Source: Azophilus sp965214305
GTDB lineage: Bacteria; Pseudomonadota; Gammaproteobacteria; Pseudomonadales; Azotimanducaceae
DNA: 64,000 nt
Assembly (NCBI GenBank): GCA_965214305.1
Contig: OZ243949.1
Coordinates: forward strand, 620,001-684,000
Direction of reading: 5' to 3'
Of the stretch, positions 1-8,758 are shown piece after piece. Under the pieces are notes generated by a model. The model made no database searches, had not been told where the DNA came from, and was given only the letters and a program-made list of their open reading frames with translations. The position numbers and the translations under genes were made by a program. How positions within the stretch are numbered: position 1 is the stretch's first letter; each line of letters opens with the position of its first letter.

Positions 1-1
1 T

Positions 2-3000
2 CCGGGGGTCGGGGCTCCGGGCGCGCAACGGTTCGCGGACCTGCTGACCGACAGCGACGGCGACGGCGTGGGGGACGCCAACGAGGTATTGGCCGGCACC
101 GCGCCGGCGGACCCCGCCGACACCCCGGGCACCTCGACCGTTGACGTGGTCGCCCTCTATGGCGGGGCCTATCGCGACGCCCACGACGGCGACCCGTTCA
201 CGAGGCTGCACCATCTGCTGACGTTGACGCGGGCCATTTTTGCGGACAGCGGCACCAACATGCGCCTGCGCACGGTCGGCATGCTGGAGGTGGATTGGGA
301 CGAGCGGGGCGAATTGCAAAATGTCGGCGAGTTGATGGACGGGGTCGGCGCCGACCTGTCCCTGGCGTTCTACGCCGATGCGGAGAAGAACCCCTGTGGG
401 GGGGCACCGGGTTGTGCGTTCGTGGGCAGCCTCATCGACCGCGGGCTTTGGTCATATGAGGATGCCCGCATACTCGACTCAGCCGGGGCAGTAACGGCGG
501 CGCACGAACTGGGGCATGTGGCGGGGCTGGCCCACTCCGCCCGCCAGGGCGAGGCCCACGGTTCCTTCCGCTGGTCCCGCGGCCACTACGTCGTGACGGA
601 GGGCGGGGCGTCCAGCGGCCACGGAACCGTCATGGCCTACGGGGTGGAGGTGCTCAACGGGGTGTTTTCGAGCCCGTCGCGGGATTGCGGCGGGGCGCCG
701 TGCGGGGTGCCCGCCGACGAGCCGGGGGGCGCGGACGCCGCGGGCAGCCTGGACCGGATCCGCTTCCAGATCGCCCACCACCGGCCCGCCAGGCCCGACT
801 CGGACGGCGACGGTTTTGTCGACGCGGTGGACGCCGCCCCGGACGACCCGGGCGACTGGCTCGACTCCGACGGGGACGGGCTGGGCGACAACGCCGACCC
901 GGACGCCGACGGCGACGGGGTGGCCGACATTGAGGACGCCTTTCCGCTCGACCCCGGCGAGTGGGCCGACATCGACGGCGACGGCGTCGGCGACAACGCG
1001 GACGGGGAGGTTTTGGATCTTTCCCCCTTCCGGGACGCCGGGCTGCGGGCGGCCGTCGAGGCGGCGCTGGGCAAGCCGCCGGGCGCGCCCATCGGCGCCG
1101 GCGAGCTGGCCGCGCTGAGGGAGCTGGACGGCGACGGCCGGGAAATCCGCAATCTGGCGGGGCTGCAGCTGGCGGTCAATTTGGCCGAGCTGTCCCTGGA
1201 GCAAAACCGAATCTCCGACCTGTCCCCCCTGTCCGGTTTGCGGAATCTGCGGCGTCTCGACCTCGGCTCGAACGCGGTCGCCGACCTGTCGCCGCTCGGG
1301 GCCTTAACCGACCTCCAACGGCTGTCCCTCGGAGACAACAACATAGCGGACCTGTCCGCCCTGTCCGGGTTGGGGGGTCTGCGGCGCCTTGAACTTGCCC
1401 AAAACGCAATTACCGATCTTGCGCCGCTCGGGGCCTTAACCGGCCTCCAAGAGTTGTTTCTTGCGTTGAACAACCTATCGGATCTGTCTCCCCTGTCCGC
1501 ATTGGGAAGCCTTCGGAGCCTCGACATCACCGCAAACGCGATCACCGACCTTGCGCCGCTCGGGGCCTTAACCGATCTGCGATCTTTGTATCTGAGCGGC
1601 AACAAGGTGTCGGATCTGTCCGTTCTTGCGGGCTTGATGGATTTGTGGCGTCTTGAACTCGAATGGAACCCAATCGACGATTTGTCGCCGCTGGGCGGGC
1701 TGCGCAAGCTACGCGGTTTGGGCATTGGCGGCCCCCGTCAGCGGCCGTTGCTCGACCAAGTGCGCGCCTTGCCCCGCTTCCGCGATTTGGGGGAATTGTC
1801 GCTGGAGGATTTCGGCGACGGCCTTGCGGACCTGTCGTTTTTGCGGGCATTGAGGGAACCGAGAAGACTGAGTTTGCGGGGGAATGCCATCGCGGATCTG
1901 TCGCCCCTTGCCGAGTTCAATGGTTTGCGATACCTCAACCTGTCTTCCAACTCGGTTGCGGATATCGGCCCGCTCGTGCGGCGCTCCCTCTGGGAGAGCG
2001 AAGACGGTTCGATTGCCGCCGTCAACTTGATTCTGTATCGCAATCCCTTGGAGGAAACGACGGTAAACGAGCACATTCCGACGCTCCGGGGTTGGGGGCT
2101 GAACGTTTATCTCCCGGAACCCTATGAACCCGTTGAGATAGCGGATCCCATCCTGCGCGCCCTGATAGCGCAACAGCGTGCCGGGGAATCTGTATATATC
2201 GACACCCCCATTACGGAGGCTCTGATCCTCGATCTCGATACGTTGCACGCCTTCAACGCCGGCCTGACGGTTCTGGACGGGTTGGAGGCCGCCGCCAACC
2301 TGGAGGTTCTGCAGCTCGGTTCCAACGCCGTCCGGGATCTGGCGCCGCTGGCGGGGCTGCGCGGGCTGCGGGCGCTGGACCTGTCCGGCAACCGCGTCGC
2401 CGATCTCGCCCCGCTGGTGGCCAACCCCGGCCTGGGCGCGGGCGACCGGCTCGGCCTGTCGGGCAACCCGCTCGGCGAGGCGTCGCTCAACGAGCACGTT
2501 CCGGCGCTGCTGGCGCGCGGGGTCGAGCTTTCGCTGGAGTCGGTCGCGCTGGTTCTGCCCGCCGCGGGCGCCCCGGCGTCCTTCGCCGTCTCCGGCTATT
2601 TCGGGGCGGTGCTCGGCGGCGCCTTCTCGGCGGCCGCGTCCGTCGACGATCCGGGCCTGCTGGAGGCGAGCGTCGCCGGCGGCCGGCTGCGGGTGGTTCC
2701 GGGCGGTCGCCCCGGCGCGGCCCGGGTCACCGTCACGGCCAGGGGCGCGGGCGGGCGGACGGCGAAGCTCGTGTTCGCCGTCGCGATGCGGGGGGCGTCC
2801 GCGGCGGATCTGGTGCTGATGCCGCGCGCCGCCGACGCCGTCCGCCAGGGCTTCGTGCGCCTGGTCAACCGCTCCGCCGCTGCGGGGCCGGTCGCCGTCA
2901 CGGCGGTCGACGACGCGGGCGCGGCGCGCCGGACGGCCGTCGGGCGCCTCGGCGCGGGGGGCGCGCTGCACTTCAACTCCGGCGATCTGGAGGCCGGCAA

Positions 3001-4246
3001 CGCGGCCAAGGGTCTGGCCGCGGGCACGGGCCCCGGGCGGGGCGACTGGCGGCTGCGGCTGGAGTCGGCGCTCGACCTGGAGGCGCTGTCCTACGTGCGC
3101 ACCCGCGACGGCTTCCTGACGGCGATGCACGACCTGGTGCCGGACGGCGGCGCGGGCCACCGGGTGCCGACCTTCAACCCGGCCTCGAACCGCGACCAGG
3201 TCAGCCTGCTGCGCCTGGCCAACCCCGGCGGGCGGGCGGCGGCGGTGGAGATTTCGGGCGTGGACGACCGGGGCGCCTCGCCGGGCGGCCCGGTGCGTCT
3301 GGAACTCGGGCCGGGCGCGGCGCGCACGCTGTCGGCGGTCGAGCTGGAGGGCGGCGGCGCGGGGCTGGCGGGCGCCCTGGGCGACGGTTCCGGCAAGTGG
3401 CGGCTGCGGGTTTCGGCGGACCGCCCGGTGCTGGTGGCGAGCCTGCTGCGGAGCCCGACCGGGCACCTCGCCAACCTGTCCGGGGCGCCGCGCAACCTGG
3501 CGGACGGCGCCGGCGGTGCCGCGGTACACCACGTTCCGCTGTTTCTCGCGGCCTCGGACGCGCGGGGCCGGCAGGGCTTCGTGCGCGTCATCAACCGGGG
3601 CGACCGGGCGGCCGCCGTGCGCGTGCGCGCCCAGGACGACGGCGGCCGGCCGGCCGTCGAGACGGGCCTGCGCCTGGCGGCGGGGGCGGCGGCGCACTTC
3701 AACTCGCGCGACCTCGAGTCGGGCAACGCCGGCAAGGGCATCGCCGGCGTCGGGGCGGGCGACGGCGACTGGCGGCTGGAGCTTGAGAGCGACGTTGAGA
3801 TCGCGGTGCTCGCCTACGTGCGCGCGGCGGACGGCTTCCTGACCGGGATGCACGACACCGCGCCGGCGGCCGCGGGAGGCTACCGCGTGCCGACCTTCAA
3901 CCCGGCCTCGAACCGCGACCAGGTGAGCCTGCTGCGGCTGGTCAACCACGGCGGCGCGGACGCGGCGGTGACGATCCGGGGCGTTGACGACCGGGGCGCC
4001 GCGGGGGCGGGCGAGGTTCGGCTGACGGTGCCGGCGGGGCGCGCGCGCACGCTGTCGGCGGCCGAGCTGGAGGACGGCGGCGCGGGCCTGCGCGGCCGGC
4101 TCGGCGACGGCGCCGGCAAGTGGCGGCTGGCGGTGGCGACGGACCGCCCGCTCTGGGTGATGAGCCTGCTGGAGAGCCCGACCGGGCACCTCGCCAACCT
4201 CTCCACCGTCCCGGCGGCATCGGCGGAGTCGGCCCAGCTACGGTAG
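2..4246 (+). CDS. Large secreted metzincin-like protease / leucine-rich-repeat protein, 5' truncated by the window edge
   Basis: The frame is open from base 2, so the true start lies outside. Visible order: an aspartate-rich calcium-binding repeat (nt 50-76, DSDGDGVGD); a zinc protease domain (about 116-790) with HELGHVAGLAH at nt 503-535, matching the metzincin HExxHxxGxxH pattern, and a VMAY Met-turn near nt 632-643; a thrombospondin type 3-like block (about 797-1010); an internalin-like LRR block of about 22-residue units (about 1015-2120); a second LRR block (about 2130-2540); a probable beta-sandwich (about 2545-2810); and four homologous domains of about 105 residues (about 2815-4215). 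Both LRR blocks close with a similar cap (NEHIPTL, NEHVPAL). No C-terminal anchor is seen. The protein is likely extracellular, either adhesive or degradative. Metal ligands are read directly; the substrate is unknown. Base composition is far more G+C-rich than the genes that follow. Confidence 0.85.
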   Translation, partial: PGVGAPGAQRFADLLTDSDGDGVGDANEVLAGTAPADPADTPGTSTVDVVALYGGAYRDAHDGDPFTRLHHLLTLTRAIFADSGTNMRLRTVGMLEVDWDERGELQNVGELMDGVGADLSLAFYADAEKNPCGGAPGCAFVGSLIDRGLWSYEDARILDSAGAVTAAHELGHVAGLAHSARQGEAHGSFRWSRGHYVVTEGGASSGHGTVMAYGVEVLNGVFSSPSRDCGGAPCGVPADEPGGADAAGSLDRIRFQIAHHRPARPDSDGDGFVDAVDAAPDDPGDWLDSDGDGLGDNADPDADGDGVADIEDAFPLDPGEWADIDGDGVGDNADGEVLDLSPFRDAGLRAAVEAALGKPPGAPIGAGELAALRELDGDGREIRNLAGLQLAVNLAELSLEQNRISDLSPLSGLRNLRRLDLGSNAVADLSPLGALTDLQRLSLGDNNIADLSALSGLGGLRRLELAQNAITDLAPLGALTGLQELFLALNNLSDLSPLSALGSLRSLDITANAITDLAPLGALTDLRSLYLSGNKVSDLSVLAGLMDLWRLELEWNPIDDLSPLGGLRKLRGLGIGGPRQRPLLDQVRALPRFRDLGELSLEDFGDGLADLSFLRALREPRRLSLRGNAIADLSPLAEFNGLRYLNLSSNSVADIGPLVRRSLWESEDGSIAAVNLILYRNPLEETTVNEHIPTLRGWGLNVYLPEPYEPVEIADPILRALIAQQRAGESVYIDTPITEALILDLDTLHAFNAGLTVLDGLEAAANLEVLQLGSNAVRDLAPLAGLRGLRALDLSGNRVADLAPLVANPGLGAGDRLGLSGNPLGEASLNEHVPALLARGVELSLESVALVLPAAGAPASFAVSGYFGAVLGGAFSAAASVDDPGLLEASVAGGRLRVVPGGRPGAARVTVTARGAGGRTAKLVFAVAMRGASAADLVLMPRAADAVRQGFVRLVNRSAAAGPVAVTAVDDAGAARRTAVGRLGAGGALHFNSGDLEAGNAAKGLAAGTGPGRGDWRLRLESALDLEALSYVRTRDGFLTAMHDLVPDGGAGHRVPTFNPASNRDQVSLLRLANPGGRAAAVEISGVDDRGASPGGPVRLELGPGAARTLSAVELEGGGAGLAGALGDGSGKWRLRVSADRPVLVASLLRSPTGHLANLSGAPRNLADGAGGAAVHHVPLFLAASDARGRQGFVRVINRGDRAAAVRVRAQDDGGRPAVETGLRLAAGAAAHFNSRDLESGNAGKGIAGVGAGDGDWRLELESDVEIAVLAYVRAADGFLTGMHDTAPAAAGGYRVPTFNPASNRDQVSLLRLVNHGGADAAVTIRGVDDRGAAGAGEVRLTVPAGRARTLSAAELEDGGAGLRGRLGDGAGKWRLAVATDRPLWVMSLLESPTGHLANLSTVPAASAESAQLR
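2815..4215 (+). repeat. Tandem duplication of a two-domain module inside the LRR/protease gene
   Basis: Two units with a 723-nt period each hold an a-type and a b-type domain. The b-type begins with VPTFNPASNRDQVSLLRL in both copies (nt about 3165 and 3888) and ends with SPTGHLANLS in both. The a-type contains a FVRLVNR / FVRVINR segment, then HFNS.DLE.GNA.KG and later DGFLT.MHD. The a and b domains are themselves related (VDD or QDD, a GDW or GKW segment, then a terminal strand), so there are four copies of one fold of about 105 residues. This suggests stalk or ligand-binding repeats. I do not recognise the family by name. Confidence 0.85.
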
Positions 4247-4313
4247 TCGCCTGGCCGAGGTTTGACGTATGATGCGCGCACCCCACGCGCAACCGATCAA
4301 ACCAAAAGGCGCC

Positions 4314-5723
4314 ATGCCAACGCTCTACGACAAAATTTGGCACGACCACTATGCTGGCGCTCGTGCGGATGGCGAGGGTCTTCTCTACATTGACCGCCAC
4401 CTATTGCACGAGGTCACCTCGCCCCAAGCCTTCGAGGGGCTAAGACTCGCGGGACGGCCGCTGTGGCGAACGCGGGCCAATCTGGCAACGCCGGACCACA
4501 ACGTGCCCACGGACGACCGCAGCCGCGGCATCGACGGCATTACAGACCCGGTGGCGCGCGAACAGGTCATCGCCCTTGACGAGAACTGCAAACGCCACGG
4601 TGTCACCCAATTCGATATACAGGACGTTCGCCAAGGTATCGTGCATGTGATTGGCCCGGAACAGGGCGCCACCCTGCCGGGCATGACCGTTGTCTGTGGC
4701 GACTCCCACACCTCGACGCACGGCGCTTTCGCGGCCCTCGCCCAAGGTATCGGTACTTCGGAAGTTGAGCACGTTTTGGCTACCCAATGCCTGGCGCAGC
4801 GCAAGGCGAAAAATATGGCGGTGCGCGTTGCCGGCCGCTTGCCGGAGGGCGTTTACGCCAAAGACTTGGTGCTTGCCCTGATTGGCCGCATCGGCACGGC
4901 CGGCGCCACCGGGCACACCATCGAGTTTTTAGGCTCGGCCATTGCGGATTTGTCCATGGAAGGGCGCATGACGCTCTGCAATATGGCCATCGAGGCGGGT
5001 GCCCGCGCCGGCATGGTGGCCGTGGACGATAAGACGCTGGAATATGTGCATGGTCGGCCTTTCGCACCCACCGGCGCCGCTTGGGATGCCGCCGAAAATT
5101 ATTGGCGCGGCCTCGTCAGCGATGCGGATGCCCGCTGGGATGCGGAGGTATTGCTTGATGCGGCGGACTTGGCACCCCAGGTGACTTGGGGAACTTCCCC
5201 CGAAATGGTGGTGGCGGTGGATGGCCGCACGCCCGACCCGGCCACGGCACCGAGCGAACTGAGCGCGGACGGTATCCAACGCGCCCTGGACTACATGGCG
5301 CTTGTCCCGAACCAGCCCATTGTTGATATTCGTCTCGACCGGGTATTCATCGGTTCCTGCACCAATTCCCGATTGGAGGATTTGCGGGTGGCCGCGCGCC
5401 TGGTCGCCGGCAAGCGGGTAGCCGACAACGTTCGGCAGGCTTTGGTGGTACCCGGCTCCGGCCTCGTCAAGCAAGCCGCCGAGCGCGAGGGCCTTGCCCA
5501 AATCTTCGTTGATGCCGGGTTTGAATGGCGCGAGGCGGGTTGCTCCATGTGCCTCGCCATGAATGCCGACCGCCTACAACCCGGCGAGCACTGCGCTTCC
5601 ACCTCGAATCGCAACTTCGAGGGCCGGCAGGGCTACCGCGGCCGCACGCACCTCGTCAGCCCGGCCATGGCGGCCGCCGCTGCGGTCGCTGGCCATTTCG
5701 TTGATGTCAGGGCGTTGCTGTGA
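4314..5723 (+). CDS. leuC: 3-isopropylmalate dehydratase large subunit
   Basis: Isomerises 2-isopropylmalate to 3-isopropylmalate in leucine biosynthesis, as a heterodimer with LeuD in the cytoplasm. It is an aconitase-family protein of 469 residues, the usual length. The three [4Fe-4S] cysteine ligands are visible at C349 (GSCTNSR), C410 and C413 (AGCSMC). The N-terminus MPTLYDKIW is typical, so I start at the ATG at 4314; an in-frame ATG at 4269 would add 15 unlikely residues. The stop overlaps the leuD GTG by 4 nt (GTGA), implying translational coupling. It is the first gene of the leuC-leuD-leuB-asd run. Confidence 0.97.
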   Translation: MPTLYDKIWHDHYAGARADGEGLLYIDRHLLHEVTSPQAFEGLRLAGRPLWRTRANLATPDHNVPTDDRSRGIDGITDPVAREQVIALDENCKRHGVTQFDIQDVRQGIVHVIGPEQGATLPGMTVVCGDSHTSTHGAFAALAQGIGTSEVEHVLATQCLAQRKAKNMAVRVAGRLPEGVYAKDLVLALIGRIGTAGATGHTIEFLGSAIADLSMEGRMTLCNMAIEAGARAGMVAVDDKTLEYVHGRPFAPTGAAWDAAENYWRGLVSDADARWDAEVLLDAADLAPQVTWGTSPEMVVAVDGRTPDPATAPSELSADGIQRALDYMALVPNQPIVDIRLDRVFIGSCTNSRLEDLRVAARLVAGKRVADNVRQALVVPGSGLVKQAAEREGLAQIFVDAGFEWREAGCSMCLAMNADRLQPGEHCASTSNRNFEGRQGYRGRTHLVSPAMAAAAAVAGHFVDVRALL

Positions 5724-6355
5724 GAGCGTTTCAAGTTGAATCGGGCTTGGTTGCGCCTATCGATCGCGCCAATGTCGATACCGATCAAATCATTCCCAAG
5801 CAGTTCCTGAAGTCCATTCGCCGCACCGGGTTTGGCGATCATCTGTTCGACGCCTGGCGGTTTCTGGACGAGGGAGATGTTGGCGCCAAGCTTGATGATC
5901 GCCGTCCAAACCCGGATTTTGTGCTCAATCAACCCCGCTACCAAGGCGCGGCCATACTGCTCGCCCGCGATAATTTCGCTTGCGGGTCGAGCCGGGAGCA
6001 CGCCGTTTGGGCCCTGTTGGAATACGGTTTCCACACCGTTATTGCGCCGAGTTTTGCCGATATATTCTTCAACAATTGTTTTAAAAATGGTCTATTACCT
6101 ATTGTTTTAGAAAATAAAAATATTGATTTTTTATTCGACCTTGTAGCCCGGAGCGAGGGTTTTGGGTTAACGGTTAACCTGCCCGAGCAATGCTTGGAAC
6201 TGCCGGATGGCGAGACCCTGGCCTTTGCCATCGACCCCATGCGCAAGCGCAAGATGCTGGAGGGGCTCGACGACATCGGGCTGACGCTTGCCCATGCCGA
6301 CCAGGTTCGCGAGTTCGAGCGTGCCTACCATGAACGTCGCTCCTGGCTTGCCTGA
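5720..6355 (+). CDS. leuD: 3-isopropylmalate dehydratase small subunit
   Basis: The swivel-domain partner of LeuC, 211 residues, normal for the family. The substrate-loop region reads FACGSSREHAVWAL, and IIPKQFLKSI near the N-terminus is characteristic. It starts with GTG overlapping the leuC stop. Oddity: nt 6061-6140, encoding the conserved NNCFKNGLLPIVL part, is extremely A/T-rich (11 G/C in the 60 bases from 6061) while both flanks use G/C-ending codons. The protein itself looks intact. About 160 nt without a convincing gene separate it from leuB. Confidence 0.97.
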   Translation: MRAFQVESGLVAPIDRANVDTDQIIPKQFLKSIRRTGFGDHLFDAWRFLDEGDVGAKLDDRRPNPDFVLNQPRYQGAAILLARDNFACGSSREHAVWALLEYGFHTVIAPSFADIFFNNCFKNGLLPIVLENKNIDFLFDLVARSEGFGLTVNLPEQCLELPDGETLAFAIDPMRKRKMLEGLDDIGLTLAHADQVREFERAYHERRSWLA

Positions 6356-6519
6356 CCAACGCGCCCAACGCCCAATGCTGGCCCAGGTTCAATTGCCGCC
6401 GTTGCGGCTCTCGTGCCCGCGTTGGGCTGCGGTGGTCGCAGTGGTAATGAGGCGCTGCCAAACCGAGCCACTAGCCAACGCCCTGTTGCCTTGCATTTGG
6501 ATGGGCCCCGCGGGTTGTC

Positions 6520-7665
6520 ATGTCAAACGTTAAAGAAATCCTGGTACTCGCCGGTGACGGTATCGGCCCTGAAGTGGTGCCCGCGGCGGTGGATGCCCTA
6601 ACCCTTGCCCTATCCGCATCGGCTATTGAGTTGCGCATCACCCGGGGGCTGGTTGGTGGCCGGGCTATTGAGGAGACGGGCCTGCCCCTACCGGAGGAAA
6701 CCCTCGCCAAGGCGCATGCCGCGGACGCCATTTTATTGGGCGCGGTGGGCGGTCCGCGTTGGGAGCAGCGACCGATGCATCAGCGCCCCGAGAAGGGTTT
6801 GTTGGGTTTGCGCTCCGGGTTGGAACTGTTTGCCAACCTCCGTCCGGCGTTGCTGTTTGAACCCTTGGCGGCGGCATCTTCGCTGAAAGCCGATCGGGTT
6901 GCGGGCCTCGACATACTGATCATTCGAGAATTGACCGGCGGCATCTACTTCGGTGAACCTCGGGGGGTGCGTGTTGCGGATAACGAGCGCATCGGCGTCA
7001 ACACCTATGTCTATCGGGAGCACGAGATTGAGCGCATTGCGCGTGTGGCTTTCGAGATGGCGAGCCGTCGGCAAAAGCGCCTCTGTTCGGTTGATAAGGC
7101 CAATGTGCTGGAAGTCACGCAACTCTGGCGCGAGCTGTTGGAGGAGGTGGCGCCGGATTACCCGGATGTTGAACTCTCCCACATGTATGTCGATAACGCC
7201 GGTATGCAATTGGTGCGGGCGCCGAAGCAGTTCGATGTGATCGTCACCGGCAACCTGTTTGGCGACATCCTTTCGGATGTGGCGGCCATGCTGACCGGCT
7301 CCTTAGGCATGCTGCCGTCGGCGTCGCTGGCCGCTTCGGGCAAGGGGCTTTACGAACCGGTACACGGTTCGGCACCCGACATCGCCGGCCAAGACCTGGC
7401 CAACCCATTGGCAACGGTGCTATCCGCCGCCATGCTTTGCCGTTATAGCCTCGATGCGCCCGAGGCCGCCTCCGCCATCGAAATGGCGGTCGAGCGCGTC
7501 TTGCGGCGAGGGCTGCGCACAGCCGATATCATGCCGCCCGAGGCGGCGGACGCCCGCTCGCAACAAGACGCTGGCCTGCAACAAATAGGCACACGCGCCA
7601 TGGGCGAGGCGGTATTGGCGGAATTGCGCGGCTTGATCGCAAACCCCGGCAACCGACATGAGTAG
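6520..7665 (+). CDS. leuB: 3-isopropylmalate dehydrogenase
   Basis: NAD-dependent oxidative decarboxylation of 3-isopropylmalate, the third leucine-pathway step. At 381 residues it is somewhat longer than usual because of a C-terminal tail after TADIM. Family motifs are clear: LAGDGIGPEVV at the start, GAVGGPRWE, the substrate-binding RSGLELFANLRP, and the metal/NAD segment GNLFGDILSD followed by YEPVHGSAPDIAG. The end overlaps the asd start by 8 nt, so the two genes are probably one transcript. Confidence 0.97.
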   Translation: MSNVKEILVLAGDGIGPEVVPAAVDALTLALSASAIELRITRGLVGGRAIEETGLPLPEETLAKAHAADAILLGAVGGPRWEQRPMHQRPEKGLLGLRSGLELFANLRPALLFEPLAAASSLKADRVAGLDILIIRELTGGIYFGEPRGVRVADNERIGVNTYVYREHEIERIARVAFEMASRRQKRLCSVDKANVLEVTQLWRELLEEVAPDYPDVELSHMYVDNAGMQLVRAPKQFDVIVTGNLFGDILSDVAAMLTGSLGMLPSASLAASGKGLYEPVHGSAPDIAGQDLANPLATVLSAAMLCRYSLDAPEAASAIEMAVERVLRRGLRTADIMPPEAADARSQQDAGLQQIGTRAMGEAVLAELRGLIANPGNRHE

Positions 7666-8692
7666 AGATACCCTGGATACCGCCATCGTCGGCGCCACCG
7701 GTGCCGTTGGCGAGGCCTTGCTGGAAATTCTTGAGGAACGGTCTTTTCCCGTGGGCCGGCTCTTCTTGTTGGCCAGCGAGCGCTCCGCGGGCAAACGCTA
7801 TCATTTTCGTGGCCGGTCGGTGACGGTCGAGTGCCTTGATACCTTCGATTTTTCGCGGGCGCGCATCGGCCTCTTTTCCGCGGGCGGCTCGGTATCGGCG
7901 GAGTTCGCACCAAGGGCGGCGGCGGCGGGTTGTGTGGTGATCGACAACACCTCCCAATTCCGCTACGACGCCGACGTTCCGTTGATCGTGCCCGAGGTCA
8001 ACCCGCATCGGCTACCGGACTACGCCAACCGCGGCATCATCGCCAACCCCAACTGCTCCACCATACAGATGGTGGTGGCCCTGAAGCCCATCTACGATGC
8101 GGTGGGCATCGAGCGCATCAATGTGGCGACCTATCAAGCGGTATCGGGGGCCGGTGCGGCGGGCTTGCGGGAACTGGCCGGGCAAACCGCCAACCTGCTG
8201 AACGCCAAGCCGGTCGAGCCAAGGGTCGCGCCGGTGCAGATTGCTTTCAATGCCATTCCACAAATCGATGCTTTCCAGGAAAACGGCTTTACCAGGGAAG
8301 AAATGAAGATGGTGTGGGAAACGCGCAAGATTTTTGAGGATGACGACATCGGCGTGAATCCGACCTGCGCGCGCATCCCGGTATTTTATGGCCATTCGGA
8401 AGCCGTACATATCGAAACCGGCGCGCCGATAGGCGTACCAGAAGTGCGCGCCCTGTTGGCCCAGGCACCGGGGGTGGCGCTGCGTGATGAGGCGGTGCCG
8501 GGTGGCTACCCCACCGCCGCCCTTGACGGTGCCGGCAGCGATGCGGTTTATGTCGGGCGTATCCGGCGCGACCCATCGCATCCGCGCGGCTTGAACCTGT
8601 GGGTCGTTTCGGACAACGTGCGCAAGGGCGCGGCGCTCAACAGCGTGCAAATTGCGGAGGCGCTACTGCCGTTGCTGCGCGAGGCCCCTTGA
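7658..8692 (+). CDS. asd: Aspartate-semialdehyde dehydrogenase
   Basis: NADPH-dependent reduction of aspartyl phosphate, feeding lysine, threonine, methionine and diaminopimelate synthesis. 344 residues. A Rossmann motif GATGAVGEALL is followed by SAGGSVS, and the catalytic cysteine is C133 in NPNCSTIQ. The QIDAFQENGFTREEMKM and RIPVFYGHSEAV segments match the shorter form of the enzyme found in Pseudomonas and many other bacteria. Its ATG overlaps the leuB stop. In related genomes fimV often lies between asd and truA; here only 66 nt separate them. Confidence 0.97.
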   Translation: MSRDTLDTAIVGATGAVGEALLEILEERSFPVGRLFLLASERSAGKRYHFRGRSVTVECLDTFDFSRARIGLFSAGGSVSAEFAPRAAAAGCVVIDNTSQFRYDADVPLIVPEVNPHRLPDYANRGIIANPNCSTIQMVVALKPIYDAVGIERINVATYQAVSGAGAAGLRELAGQTANLLNAKPVEPRVAPVQIAFNAIPQIDAFQENGFTREEMKMVWETRKIFEDDDIGVNPTCARIPVFYGHSEAVHIETGAPIGVPEVRALLAQAPGVALRDEAVPGGYPTAALDGAGSDAVYVGRIRRDPSHPRGLNLWVVSDNVRKGAALNSVQIAEALLPLLREAP

Positions 8693-8758
8693 ACGCCCAT
8701 GATATCTGCCCTTTCCGGATGAGAGTGGGCCTTCGGTGCTCCCCTTAAACCCTGATCC

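Noticed and set aside
1709..4189. Very long open frame on the minus strand opposite the LRR/protease gene
   Set aside because: It arises from the extreme G+C bias of the plus-strand gene; composition is Arg/Pro/Gln-rich without domains, and the plus frame has clear motifs.
6356..6519. A small gene between leuD and leuB, as in Pseudomonas
   Set aside because: Open frames there overlap neighbours and have no ribosome-binding site or family features.
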